This document shows, one piece after another, positions 53,283 to 62,751 of a stretch of DNA of 64,000 nt. The stretch's first letter is position 1. Every line of letters begins with the position of its first letter. The notes beneath the pieces were generated by a model. That model did not search any database, was not told the DNA's origin, and worked only from the letters and a program-made list of their open reading frames with translations. The stretch spans positions 25,507,554 through 25,571,553 of the forward strand of contig CM020619.1 of the NCBI GenBank assembly GCA_009829735.1, in the 5' to 3' direction. The position numbers and the translations under genes were made by a program. Source of the stretch: Pyropia yezoensis. Lineage: Eukaryota > Rhodophyta > Bangiophyceae > Bangiales > Bangiaceae.

Positions 53283-54512
53283 TGGCCGTCCATGGTGGTG
53301 GACATCTACAGTTGGGTGGCTGCCTGCACAAGTTGTGCACAGAACCGTCTGATGGAACGGCGGCCTACTACGGCTATGCTATTGTTCCCGGCCAAGGAGC
53401 CCTTCGCCGCGTTGGCGATGGACATCCTTGGACCACTGCCAGTGACCGAGGAGGGCAACCAGTACCTCCTGGTCATCTGTGACCGCTTCACGAAACTTAC
53501 GCGAGCGATCCCACTGGCAGAGATCACGGCCATGTCGGTCGTGTCAGCCTTCCTAGATCACTGGGTTGCCGCGTATGGCATCCCAGATATTACCCTATCG
53601 GACAATGGACCGCAATTTGCGTCTGTACTGTTTCAGGGAGTGCTGGATATGTTGGGGGTTAAGGCAAACTATGCCACCCCCTACCACCCACAAACTAATG
53701 GGCAGGTGGAGCGCTTCAACAAAACTATTGTTAGGCAGCTGCGCCACTATGTGAGTGAGCACGTGAAGACGTGGGACCAATACATTTCTATTCTTACCAC
53801 TGCCTACAATTCGCAGGTTCACTCATCTACCGGGGAAGTACCCCTCGCTTTTGTGACTCCCCGTCGCGTGCGGTCTATTGCCGTGCGGCGGTCGCTCCCA
53901 ACTAGGGAGGATGGTGGCAGTACGCCTACTCCTACTGAGAGTAAGGCGGAGTTCGCTGCTAGGCTTGAAAACCTCATCCCTAAAGTCAGGGCTGAGATGG
54001 ACAAAGCACAAAAGCGCTACAAGCGTACCTTTGACAAAAAGGTGCGCAATGCTAAGCATGTCCCCGAGCAGGGTGACTGGGTGCTGGTACACTCGCACAC
54101 CCCAACTGGGGGTAAGCTGGTATTCCAGACGAAGGGACCGTACCAGGTCCTTCGTACTGATGGGCGGCGCTTCACCATCGAAAGTGACGATGGGGTCCGC
54201 ACAGTGAACGGACAGGACGTGGTCAAAGTTGCACCACCGCCTGCAGGCGACCCAGCTTGGGCGCGTGCTTTGGAAGCGTGGCGCCTCCCCTCACTGCCTG
54301 CGGCCAAACAGGGCCCGCAGGAGTACGTGTTCGATAAGTTCATCGACCACGGATGGGATGAAGACACTGACCGCCTCATGTTGAGGGTGCGTTGGTTTGG
54401 CTACAAAGCCAAGGATGATACGTGGGAGTATGTGGAGGACCTTCCCGCTGAGAAGGTCCGGGCGTACTGTGCCCGGAATGAGATAGACCCTAACAGCCCT
54501 CCCTCAACGTGA
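53283..54512 (+). pseudogene. Ty3/gypsy integrase core and chromodomain, downstream of nonsense codon
   Basis: Same frame as pol, after the TAA at 53280. It holds the CTSCAQNR half of the zinc domain. The DDE core has AMDILGPLP, LSDNGPQFAS and HPQTNGQVERFNKT. The C-terminal DNA-binding region has GDWVLVHSHTPTGGKLV. A terminal chromodomain (FDKFIDHGWDED, then LMLRVRWFGYKAKDDTWEYV) places the element with chromoviruses, where this domain directs integration to modified chromatin. An ATG at 53292 could start a separate protein, but the zinc domain would be incomplete. I infer a recent loss-of-function mutation, since the LTRs are almost identical. Confidence 0.9.
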
Positions 54513-54623
54513 GGGAAGGCCGAGCAACAGTGCCAAGAGAGTGCTTCAAGTCGAAGTGGTACGCAGAGTGGCTTTTAACTACAGCCCTAAACCTCACACT
54601 CTCACAACAAAGGCAGCTGCCAA

Positions 54624-56567
54624 CTAGGCACGCATGCTAGACTCTCCCACTCCACGGCCCTCGCCCTCACGTGGAGGCGAGCGGCGAGACCCACGCCGAT
54701 AACGGTCTCCACTGGTTGGAGGGGGCGGCGGCTCCAAGTCGGAACCGTCGCGCCCCTCACGGTCGCGCAAGTGGCGCCGACCGTGGCCACTCTTCTGCCG
54801 GGTCTTGCGCGCAAGTTTGCGACGCAGACGCTGGACAGACTCCGTCTCTGACGGGGTAGAGGACTCCGAGACGGAGTAAGACAACTCGTCTTCCGATACG
54901 GAAGGAGAGCGCCGCGAGTGTCGGCGACGACGGCGAGGAGGCGAGTATGTCCGGCTCGCGCGACGTTTGCCACGCCCAAGTGGGGCTGGCTGGGGCATAA
55001 TAGCCCCAATGCGAGCCAACTCGGCTGTCATAAACTCCGCCACTGACTCGCAACTCGCGGTCGCCACTGCAGTACGAACGCGCTCCTCAAGTTGAGGAGT
55101 CTCGGAACTCTGGAGGGTTGCGATCGACGCGGCCAACCAGGAAATGGTGCGCACCAACGTGGTGATCATCATCTCTGAGGTTAGAGGCGTGGGCGGTAAC
55201 ACCAACTTGGGGTATACCGTCAGGAGGGTGGCCCCCAAGTTGGGGGACACCGGGGTGGATGACTCCACGGCCACGCTGATCGGGATGTTCCCGTGAGGTT
55301 GGAAAGGAACAGGAGGAAGCGGAGGGGCCCGCCGAGGTGGCGGTACCCGGGTGTAACTGCGACCCCGACTTGGGGCCCCCGCAGTGGGTTGAGTCATATG
55401 ATCATCATAGGACGGCACAGCCATAACAATGGGCTTGTCCGGGGGTGGCGCAGTGTGGCGATCCACCCCCGGGGCATACGGGTAGTCCCCGATGCCCAAC
55501 CCCTCTCGTAGGACCACACGGCCGTCGTGAAGTTCACGAGCGACCCATACGAACTGGCGAAGTGCGCCATCGTCCTTGGGCCCACGAGTGGGGCGGCGCA
55601 ACTTGTGCTCAATGCTCTCCCACTCGATGAACTTGTGGAGGCGGAGCATTTCCTCAAGTAGAGTGAGTTGTCCTGATGAGCACCCCTCAGCAACTAGCTG
55701 AGGGGTGAGCTGTTCCAAACCTTGGATGAGCCGGAGGGGGAGATGCCAGAGCATCCCCCGCCGCTGAACACAGGACACCCAGGTCGACATGACCTCGAGG
55801 AGCCACTGGGTGGCCAACATGGCCCACACCAGGTGATCAGGGGCAGCCGTCAACATGACGGAGCCGAAGTGGTCAAGCAACCGTGGCAACAACGCCGGGA
55901 ACCCGTAGGGGACCTCAACTTGAGGCCACCACTCGGGCTTCTTCGGATAGTACTGCTCCTTGCTGGCAGCAGACTGTTGAGGAAACTCAAGTTGAGCCGA
56001 GGTCACCAAGTAGGGACCTCGCCGGAAGTCTTTCTCCATCCGCACATCAAAGTGATGAGTGTGCGGATCGGCCTCGTGGAGGTACGGTGGGCGAGTTGCC
56101 ACAGCGTCCCACGTGAAGGTCGGCAAGTCGCCGGGACCCGGGATAGTTCCCCCGCGGTCCACCATGGCCTTGGCACGCTGGACGTCTTCAACCTCCTCGT
56201 CGTCCAGGAAGGCAAACTGGTCCCTCCTGAAGCCGGCAGGGAACCCGACCCTACGAGAATACTTCTCCCGTAGGCGATCCCATACCCGACCCATCGCTGC
56301 GCCAAGTCGGCCACAGCGAAGAACAGTCAACCCCTCCTCATAGAGAGGCCAAGCGGGGTAAAACCACCGCCCCAAGGCCTCACGCGGGACAACTTGTCCC
56401 GCCTCCGGGGGAGATCCCGCCGTCAACCCAAAGCCGGGTGACGCGGGAGTCCCATCCCCCGGAGCGATCGCGGAGCCCCCGCCGGAAGTCCCGGCGGGTG
56501 CTGCACCACAGGAGGTGTCCTCCATATGCTCATCTAGAGAGTCCGTCTCCACTCCCGGGGTCGCCAT
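54624..56567 (-). CDS. Antisense third ORF of the Ty3 element (unknown function)
   Basis: The ATG at 56567 gives 647 residues on the strand opposite to gag-pol, ending 111 bp past the pol stop (tail-to-tail). It is uninterrupted. The N-terminal ~80 residues are low-complexity. The central ~320 residues are a folded-looking domain with WWPQVEVPYGFPALLPRLLD, LATQWLLEVMSTWVSCVQRR and HDGRVVLREGLGIGDYPY. The C-terminal ~110 residues are Arg/Ser-rich (RGKRRASRTYSPPRRRRRHS), suggesting nucleic acid binding and nuclear location. Related ORFs occur at 60318-62238 (same antisense position) and 3441-4487. No known family was recognised; no signal peptide or membrane segment supports an envelope protein. 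It could be a regulator, a structural protein or a captured host gene. Confidence 0.8.
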   Translation of the reverse strand: MATPGVETDSLDEHMEDTSCGAAPAGTSGGGSAIAPGDGTPASPGFGLTAGSPPEAGQVVPREALGRWFYPAWPLYEEGLTVLRCGRLGAAMGRVWDRLREKYSRRVGFPAGFRRDQFAFLDDEEVEDVQRAKAMVDRGGTIPGPGDLPTFTWDAVATRPPYLHEADPHTHHFDVRMEKDFRRGPYLVTSAQLEFPQQSAASKEQYYPKKPEWWPQVEVPYGFPALLPRLLDHFGSVMLTAAPDHLVWAMLATQWLLEVMSTWVSCVQRRGMLWHLPLRLIQGLEQLTPQLVAEGCSSGQLTLLEEMLRLHKFIEWESIEHKLRRPTRGPKDDGALRQFVWVARELHDGRVVLREGLGIGDYPYAPGVDRHTAPPPDKPIVMAVPSYDDHMTQPTAGAPSRGRSYTRVPPPRRAPPLPPVPFQPHGNIPISVAVESSTPVSPNLGATLLTVYPKLVLPPTPLTSEMMITTLVRTISWLAASIATLQSSETPQLEERVRTAVATASCESVAEFMTAELARIGAIMPQPAPLGRGKRRASRTYSPPRRRRRHSRRSPSVSEDELSYSVSESSTPSETESVQRLRRKLARKTRQKSGHGRRHLRDREGRDGSDLEPPPPPTSGDRYRRGSRRSPPREGEGRGVGESSMRA

Positions 56568-56886
56568 GGCTCTCCCCAAGTTGGGGAGAGACGCTCTGGC
56601 TATCGCGGCACGAGACCCGCCTCGAGTTGAGGAAGACTCGGATCGTGGGTATACGGGTGGCCTCCCCAGCGTGGGGCGGCCCAGTGGAAGGGGAGGTGGA
56701 GGTGAAGGTGAAGCGTAAACTGAGGAGAGCAAGCTGCCGAGTGGGCAAGCTTGAGGAGAGGGGCGGTCAACGTGACCGCCTCCACATCCGCGTTACGTAC
56801 TCGATGGGGGACAGCAAGTCGCGCCCCCAACGCCGAGACGTGCGTTTACGCACCCCCTCACAGGGCCGACCGGGTCGGTCGGAACT

Positions 56887-56899
56887 GAGGAGAGGGAAG
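56887..56899 (+). promoter_or_regulatory. Polypurine tract
   Basis: GAGGAGAGGGAAG lies directly before the 3' LTR, the expected plus-strand primer position. Confidence 0.75.
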
Positions 56900-57368
56900 T
56901 GTGGCAGTATTGACTCCCAGGTAGGGGGGCAACACGTGCCATGCAAGGGGCGGCAGGCCACTAGCCTGATCCGTTTCTCCCCCTGCATTTGGGTCCATAT
57001 TCCCTAAGTTTGGGATAGTTAGCTTAGTAGTAAATCCAACTTGGATTTGAGGGTTTTCTGCATTTATCGTCTTGAATTTTCGTGTGGCCCGGTGGGCAGG
57101 TGCTGGGGTGGGAGATTCTGAGTGGCGAGATTCTGAGTGGACCCTGGGGGGATAAGGGGAGGGACAGCGGGGCTTGGCCCTGCGTCCCCGTCCCGACCAA
57201 GAAACTGTTGGACCACACACCATCCTCTTGTTTGTCCGTGGGGGGTTTGCCCCACAACAGGGACAGAGTGTGTGCGACTTGCACTTCTTCCGGTTCCCCC
57301 GACACGGGAGGCAGCCCTTGTACACCGCCCCAACTTGGGTGCCGTGTGTGCGAGTGGTTTTTGCCACA
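56900..57368 (+). repeat. 3' LTR of the Ty3 element
   Basis: 469 bp, TG...CA, one difference from the 5' LTR. Followed by the AGTGC duplication. Confidence 0.95.
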
Positions 57369-57800
57369 AGTGCCATACGAGGGGCGACAGGCAGCTGGTC
57401 TGACCCGTTTTCTCCCCATGCATTCGGGTCCGAATTCCCTAAGTAAGGCATAGTTAGGTTAGTAGTGAGTCCAACTTGGATTTCTGCATTTTATCGTCTT
57501 GGATTTTCGTGTGGCCCGGTGGGCAGGTGCTGGGGTGGGAGAGTCTGAGTGGCGAGAGTCTGAGGGGACCCTGCAGGGAGGAGGGGAGGGACAGCGGGGC
57601 TTGGGCTCGCTTCCCCGTCCCGAACGAGAAACTGTTGGCCCACACACCATCCTCTTGCTTACTGGTGGGGAGATTGCCCCACAACAGAGACTGCGTGTGT
57701 ACGGCTTGCACTTCTTCCGGTTCTGAACGTTACGAGAGGCACCCTTACCGTTGCCACCAACTTGGTAGAGGCTACTGTGAGAGGGTTTTGCAACACAGTC

Positions 57801-59340
57801 CAGTTGCCTGCGTGTCCAGAGATCGTCAGACCACAAGAGAGGGGTTCAAGAGCCACGAATGGGATTTCCGTGAACGGGTGCAAAAAATTTCCAAACCACA
57901 GAAGAGGACAAAGCAGGAACAACCCAACCGCTGCTCCGAAATGTCTCTCCTCAAATACTCCAATCCCTTGCTGCTCCACCTAATATGTGGTACAGTACTC
58001 GATCCACTCGGATACGTGTCAGTTTTCTTTGGGGAAGAAGGGACAGGAAACACAGAAAGGGGAACTAAAAGTATTGTATGCCAGTTGCCTCACATGCCTG
58101 TCGGCAGGGCCGACAGGCACGCACGGTAGTCCACACAGGGAAGAGGGAAGCAAACACGAAGTTGTCCTTTTCCCTGAGGGCGCGGGCCAAGGGCGCCTCG
58201 CTGTCCCTCTTCAAGTGCATCTGGGAGAGCCTCGGCACGATGCCCAGGTGACCCCCCCTTACCCCCGAGTGGCCCCGACCCGAGTCTACCCTCGTCAGGT
58301 CGGGGGCCACTATGACTACTAATTCTATTCTCCCTCACTAATCTCACACTCAATTCTCTCAAATCAAGTCCCTCACAAATATGCAAAACCCCATCAGAAG
58401 ACCCTCTTTCACGCGTGGGTAGCGTAGTCCACCGCATCCTAGTGCCAGGCACGGGTCACGGCCGCCACCCATCCCCACACGGCGGGCTTGTTCTGGCACA
58501 TGGTATCCCTTGGTCGCCATCCCTGGTCGACGCCAAGTCAGGGCCAGGGATGCTACATGGCTCAGCCACGGCTCTCTACTCGGTGAGGTACCGGCGCACA
58601 CCCCAGTGCGACAACCATACAAGGTTCGACCCCCTTGGGGATTCCCCACGTGTTCGGCGACTTCTTCCCAAAGTTGGACACAGCCTCAGGTGGCAGCGTC
58701 AAAACATGCGCCACTCCATCGGTGGAAGAAGACGGGTACACCGCAGAAGAAGTGTTGGTGGGACAGAAGACTTTTCCATCGTGTGTCTTTCCACCGATCT
58801 GTGGCACCCATACATGTAGGAGAGATGACATTATCGATCTAACACGACGACAGTCAGATCTGTGGGAGACATACGAAACCAACAGACAATCTCGGTGGAA
58901 CGTAGACTAGATAAGATCCGACTGCAGGTGAAACAAGGTCAAAGTATGTATATACATATACCTTAAACAGCCCGTCCGCGTTCTCTTCAAAAGGGATGAC
59001 GTTGCTGGCAACTGACCCATCAACACCGGTTACGAGTGCAGCATCGCCTCGCGACGGCTCGGCGCTGGTGTGCCGGTTCATCTTGAAACCCGTCGTCGAC
59101 GGCCACAGGTCACACATGGAAGTGTCTGGTCGCGGTTGAAAGGGGCTGGGGGCCGTGTCTCCGTAGTGGAGGGGGGGCGGGGGGGGGGGGGGGGCAGCAA
59201 CTCTTTGCTTTCGCTCGGCAAGACCACAGGCGCGCTAGACGATCACACTATCGACACCTCTCCATGGGGCGCGGTGGCATCGCGTACGCGGCAGCACATG
59301 CACAGGAGCAGTTGCGCGAGGTGGTGCGCTCGCATTCCAC
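57801..59340. other. Spacer between the solo LTR and the decayed Ty3 relative
   Basis: Contains the left inverted repeat (58230-58560). Other sequence is AT-richer, without supported genes. A poly-G tract lies at about 59173-59195. Confidence 0.5.
58230..58560 (+). repeat. Long inverted repeat, left copy
   Basis: About 331 bp matching the reverse complement of 62415-62751 at roughly 85% by eye. Shared landmarks: GAGTGGCCCCGACCCGAGTC, CACTATGACTACTAATTCTA and GTAGCGTAGTCCACCGCATC. Confidence 0.85.
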
Positions 59341-60231
59341 CTGCAGTATCAAAAAGACTGGGACGAGCTCCTGGCTGTCCTCACGCTAACCTACGACTCT
59401 TGGGTTCACCGGACAACGTGGGTCGCTCCACTCGACTTTGTCACCCCAGGGCGGCTGACCAACTTCTTCCTGGAAAGGATACCAGACGGTCTCCAGCCTG
59501 CCCTGAAGTCGGGTCCCAAGGCAAAGGATGAGTTCCTGGAACAACTAAAGCTCCTGCTCCCAAGAGTTAAGGAGTCAATCGCGAAGACCCAGGAGCGATA
59601 AAAGCGGGACTATTACAAGGGTGTTCGGGAGAAGAACAAGGAACTGGGTGGTGGCGACTGGGTTTTTGTGGACAATCATAGCAAGACCCGGGGAAAGCTG
59701 GACTCCAAGACGGACGGGCACTATGAGATCCTGAGTACGGACGGCTGGACATTTTTTGTAGACGTGGATGGCTGCCCGTACCGAGTGAGCAGCGACCATG
59801 TCACCCGAGCTCCACCGCCAAGCAAACGGGATCGGACCCGGCGTAAGCGGGCCGCAGTACCCTGGTTATCCCAAGAAGGAGGCCGAGAATATGTCTACGT
59901 CAAGTTCGTTGACCATGCCTGGAGAGACGGGCGCTTGTACCTGCGAGTACGCTGGTTCGGTTTCATCCCGGCTGATGATACCTGGGAACCCTCCAACCGG
60001 TTGCCCATTGCGGAAGTCTGCGCCTACACGCGACGGAACGGGAAGGCACTCCGGTGGCCAGAGCCGGCAAGATCCTGGAATCGGACTCGCAGGATGACGG
60101 GAATGAAGGAGCTGATCAGGACCCGCGGGACGAGCCGAGCTCACCCGCAACAGACACGGAACAAGAAGATTGAGAAAAGGGAACGGGTGTATCATGGAAA
60201 ACAAGCACTACAAGTATGGAACTATCCATAA
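59341..60231 (+). pseudogene. Decayed Ty3/gypsy pol 3' end (integrase C-terminus and chromodomain)
   Basis: Only the last ~295 codons of a pol are present, truncated at the 5' side, with a probable frameshift near 59340. The frame has WDELLAVLTLTYDSWVH, an in-frame TAA at 59599-59601, GGGDWVFVDNHSKTRGKLDS and a chromodomain (YVYVKFVDHAW, then LYLRVRWFGFIPADDTWEP). It aligns along its length with the intact element's pol end but is diverged. It belongs to a second lineage of the same group. Confidence 0.82.
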
Positions 60232-60317
60232 AAACAAGCACCCGCTCGAGCAACCCTTCTCTCCGCCTCTTCCCTTCTCCCTTCTCCCTGGACTCTCATC
60301 CTCCTTGCCTCCAATTG

Positions 60318-62238
60318 CTACTCCCGGCGCAGACGCTGCGCCGCGGGAGCGTCCTCCACCGCCGCCTCCGCAGCACGCCGGGACCCGGAGGAAGGCGGGA
60401 TAAAGTAGTGCGGAGGGCGCGGTGCTTCCACGTACCCCGCCACCGGAGCAGTACCCGTAGTCGCCGGGCGCTCCCGCTCATCCAGATACACCTGCCGACG
60501 TTTCTGGAAGCTAGTGAAGGTCCCCGACCACTGCCGGGCCAAGCCATGCCGGGTCAAGGTCGCTAGAAGCTCACCAACCACCGGGCTGTCCGACATCTGG
60601 CCGCTGTCCGCGCAAGCAAGCACCCGGTCGACTACGTCGTTTAAGACGCTGACATATGTGCCCAGCACCGAGGAAGACCCGACGCCTTCAACCTGCACCG
60701 GAAGACGACCCAGCTGGTCCTCAATCATGCCGACGTCGTACTGGTCGCACGTCGGGCCACCTTGAGGCAGGTACCAGTCAGGCACCCGAAAGCGGGAAAG
60801 GCGCAGAGTCGGCGCCGGGATCTCGAACCGACCCGAGGTTGCCACACCCGGACGGTTAGCAGCGGCGCCGGAAACCGGAGTCCCAAACTTGAGGGTGGGC
60901 ACAGGGCCGCCACCAGGTGTGGAAGCCGCCCGAGGAGAATCGGCCGGAGTAGCCGGCGACCGGACGGCTACGCCAAGAGCCGCTGCAGACGGGCGCTGTG
61001 CCGGAGAAGCCTGAAAAACCGGCACAGGTAGAGGTGGACGCAGACGCGCCGGCGACGGTACAGGCGAGGCAACCGGGGCGACAGGCGCAACTGGAGGAAG
61101 TGGAGCCGCCGCAGACGCCCGACCGACCGCCGCGGCCCATCCCGACTCTCGCACCGGCGGCCCAGTCGGCAAAAGATCCAGAGCGGGTGGCGCAGGAAGA
61201 CCTCCCAGCTGCGGCCACGCCGGCAGCGGCGTCGCCAGCTGCACCTTGGCCGGAGAAGACTGGAGGACCACCTGCACCCAACCCGAGCCATCCCGACTGT
61301 TCTGGTCGGCGATCATGTTCAAGAAGCTCCGGTCATGCACAGGGAGTTGACGCCGGAAGTCGACCATCGCCTGGAAGAGCTCCTAGTATTCCTCGTCCTG
61401 GCTGCACAGCCAGTCGACGGTCAACTTGTCGACGATCCAGACCATCAGGAGGTCGGGGAGAAGCCAGAGCCGGTTAGACACCAAGACCTGTTGGAGCCAG
61501 TGGTTGGTAGCCAAGACCGTCATCTCGGAGGTGCACATCATGTACGGGATGGAATGGAAGAAGCCCTTGATCGACGCCTGGGTCAAGGCTTCCAGGAAGA
61601 ACCACGTGAAAGGGATGCTGGACGGAGCAAACCCGACGGGGATCTCGACTTCCTGCAGCTGCGGGATGACCTTGGGGTAGTACGCCGCCCGATTGGCCTT
61701 GTCCAGCTTCCAGAACTCTTGGTGGTTGCAGCTCACGATGTAGTCCCGCTGGCGCCCACGCCGCTCGCCTTGCTCCCGCGCCGGCGACAACATGGAATAC
61801 TTCCGGGTCAAGCAAGGCAGCTCCAGAGCGACCATGCTCGGACGGGGATCACAAGTCAGGCTCCCCGACCCCTTGAGCGCCTCGTCCCAGACCTTGAGCG
61901 CCCGGTGGACGTACCCTTCTTCCTACGGCCACCGGAGAACGGACGCAGACACGCGACGCTCGGTCAAGGGAAGATCCAGCGCCAGCGCGAAGGGGAAATA
62001 CTCCAGACGGGCAACCCAAGAGGAGCCCGAAAAGCTCTGGGAGCGGTCTTGAGCCAGGCGCATCTGGTCCGCCGCGTGCAGAAGCCGGGGGAACTCGATC
62101 CGCCTCCGCCGTGGCGACCGACGCCGGAACCGACACCCGAGGAACCGGAGGCAGGGGAGGGGCACGGCCGCCCGAGCTCTCCTCTGCAACACTCGCCGCC
62201 GGAGCCGCGGGCCCAACCAGGATCTCGGAGCTGGACAT
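60318..62238 (-). pseudogene. Decayed antisense third ORF of the second Ty3 lineage
   Basis: Lies tail-to-tail with the pol remnant, 86 bp past its stop, just as in the intact element. The main frame runs from about 62110 to 60318 with two in-frame TAG stops (61923-61925 and 61383-61385). The N-terminal part (from MSSSEILVGPAA at 62238) is in another frame, so one frameshift is needed. Core motifs match the intact copy: AAYYPKVIPQLQEVEIPVGF and TNHWLQQVLVSNRLWLLPDL. The tail is Pro/Ala-rich rather than Arg/Ser-rich but ends in a basic cluster (AAEAAVEDAPAAQRLRRE). Confidence 0.75.
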
Positions 62239-62414
62239 GACGTCCAGAATCCGGGGGAACGAGAAGGTCAAGGTGAAGGAGCGGGGGGGCAGGAATGGAA
62301 AAGGTGGTCGCGCTCGGGGTGAAGACGCTCGACCTCGGCACCGGTGTCGATGTGGTCGAGGCTGTGGATGGTGGCACCTGGTACGGCCCGAGGACGTGCC
62401 GGCCTAGGGAGGGA

Positions 62415-62751
62415 GCTATGAAGCATCCCTGGGCCCGACTCGACGCTGACCCGGGATGGCGGCCAGAGGGCACCAGGTGCCAGAACACGCCCGCCGTGTG
62501 GTGATGGTTGGCGGCCGTGGCCCGTGCCCGGCACTGGGATGCGGTGGACTACGCTACCCACACGTGAGAGAGGGATTTCTGATGGGTTTTTGCATATTTG
62601 TGACGGACTTGATTTGAAAGAACTTGAGTGTGAGATTAGTGAATGGGAATAGAATTAGTAGTCATAGTGGCCCCCGACCTGACGAGGTTAGACTCGGGTC
62701 GGGGCCACTCGGGGGTACGGAGGGGGGGGCTACCTGGCCAACGTGCCGAGG
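62415..62751 (-). repeat. Long inverted repeat, right copy
   Basis: Reverse-complement partner of 58230-58560. Together they bracket the decayed Ty3 relative. They are inverted, not direct, so they cannot be a normal LTR pair of it. Confidence 0.85.

Larger units (their letters stand above)
47998..57368 (+). mobile_element. Full-length Ty3/gypsy element with chromodomain and antisense third ORF
   Basis: 9371 bp bounded by two 469-bp LTRs (47998-48466 and 56900-57368) that begin TG, end CA and differ by one base. The target duplication AGTGC is at 47993-47997 and 57369-57373. Internally: gag, pol (protease, RT, RNase H, integrase, chromodomain) on the plus strand, then a 647-residue ORF on the minus strand. 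One substitution in 469 LTR bases indicates a very recent insertion. Pol nevertheless carries an in-frame TAA, so this copy is probably not autonomous. Confidence 0.95.
47960..57795 (+). mobile_element. Older solo LTR, interrupted by the younger Ty3 element
   Basis: The LTR is split: 47960-47997 and 57374-57795 (460 bp together). It starts TGTGGCAGTATTGAC and ends TTTTGCAACA, clearly related to but diverged from the younger LTRs. It is flanked by a perfect 5-bp duplication, CAGTC at 47955-47959 and 57796-57800. Because no internal region of its own is present, it is a solo LTR left by LTR-LTR recombination. The younger element later inserted 38 bp from its start. Confidence 0.88.

Noticed and set aside
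54624-56567. Antisense ORF of the Ty3 element as a retroviral-type envelope
   Set aside because: No signal peptide or membrane anchor, and the C-terminus is Arg/Ser-rich.
58612-58640. B-box-like GGTTCGACCCC as a tRNA gene
   Set aside because: No matching A box or stems upstream.
58230-62751. Inverted repeats as the LTR pair of the decayed Ty3 relative
   Set aside because: LTRs must be direct repeats. These are in opposite orientation.
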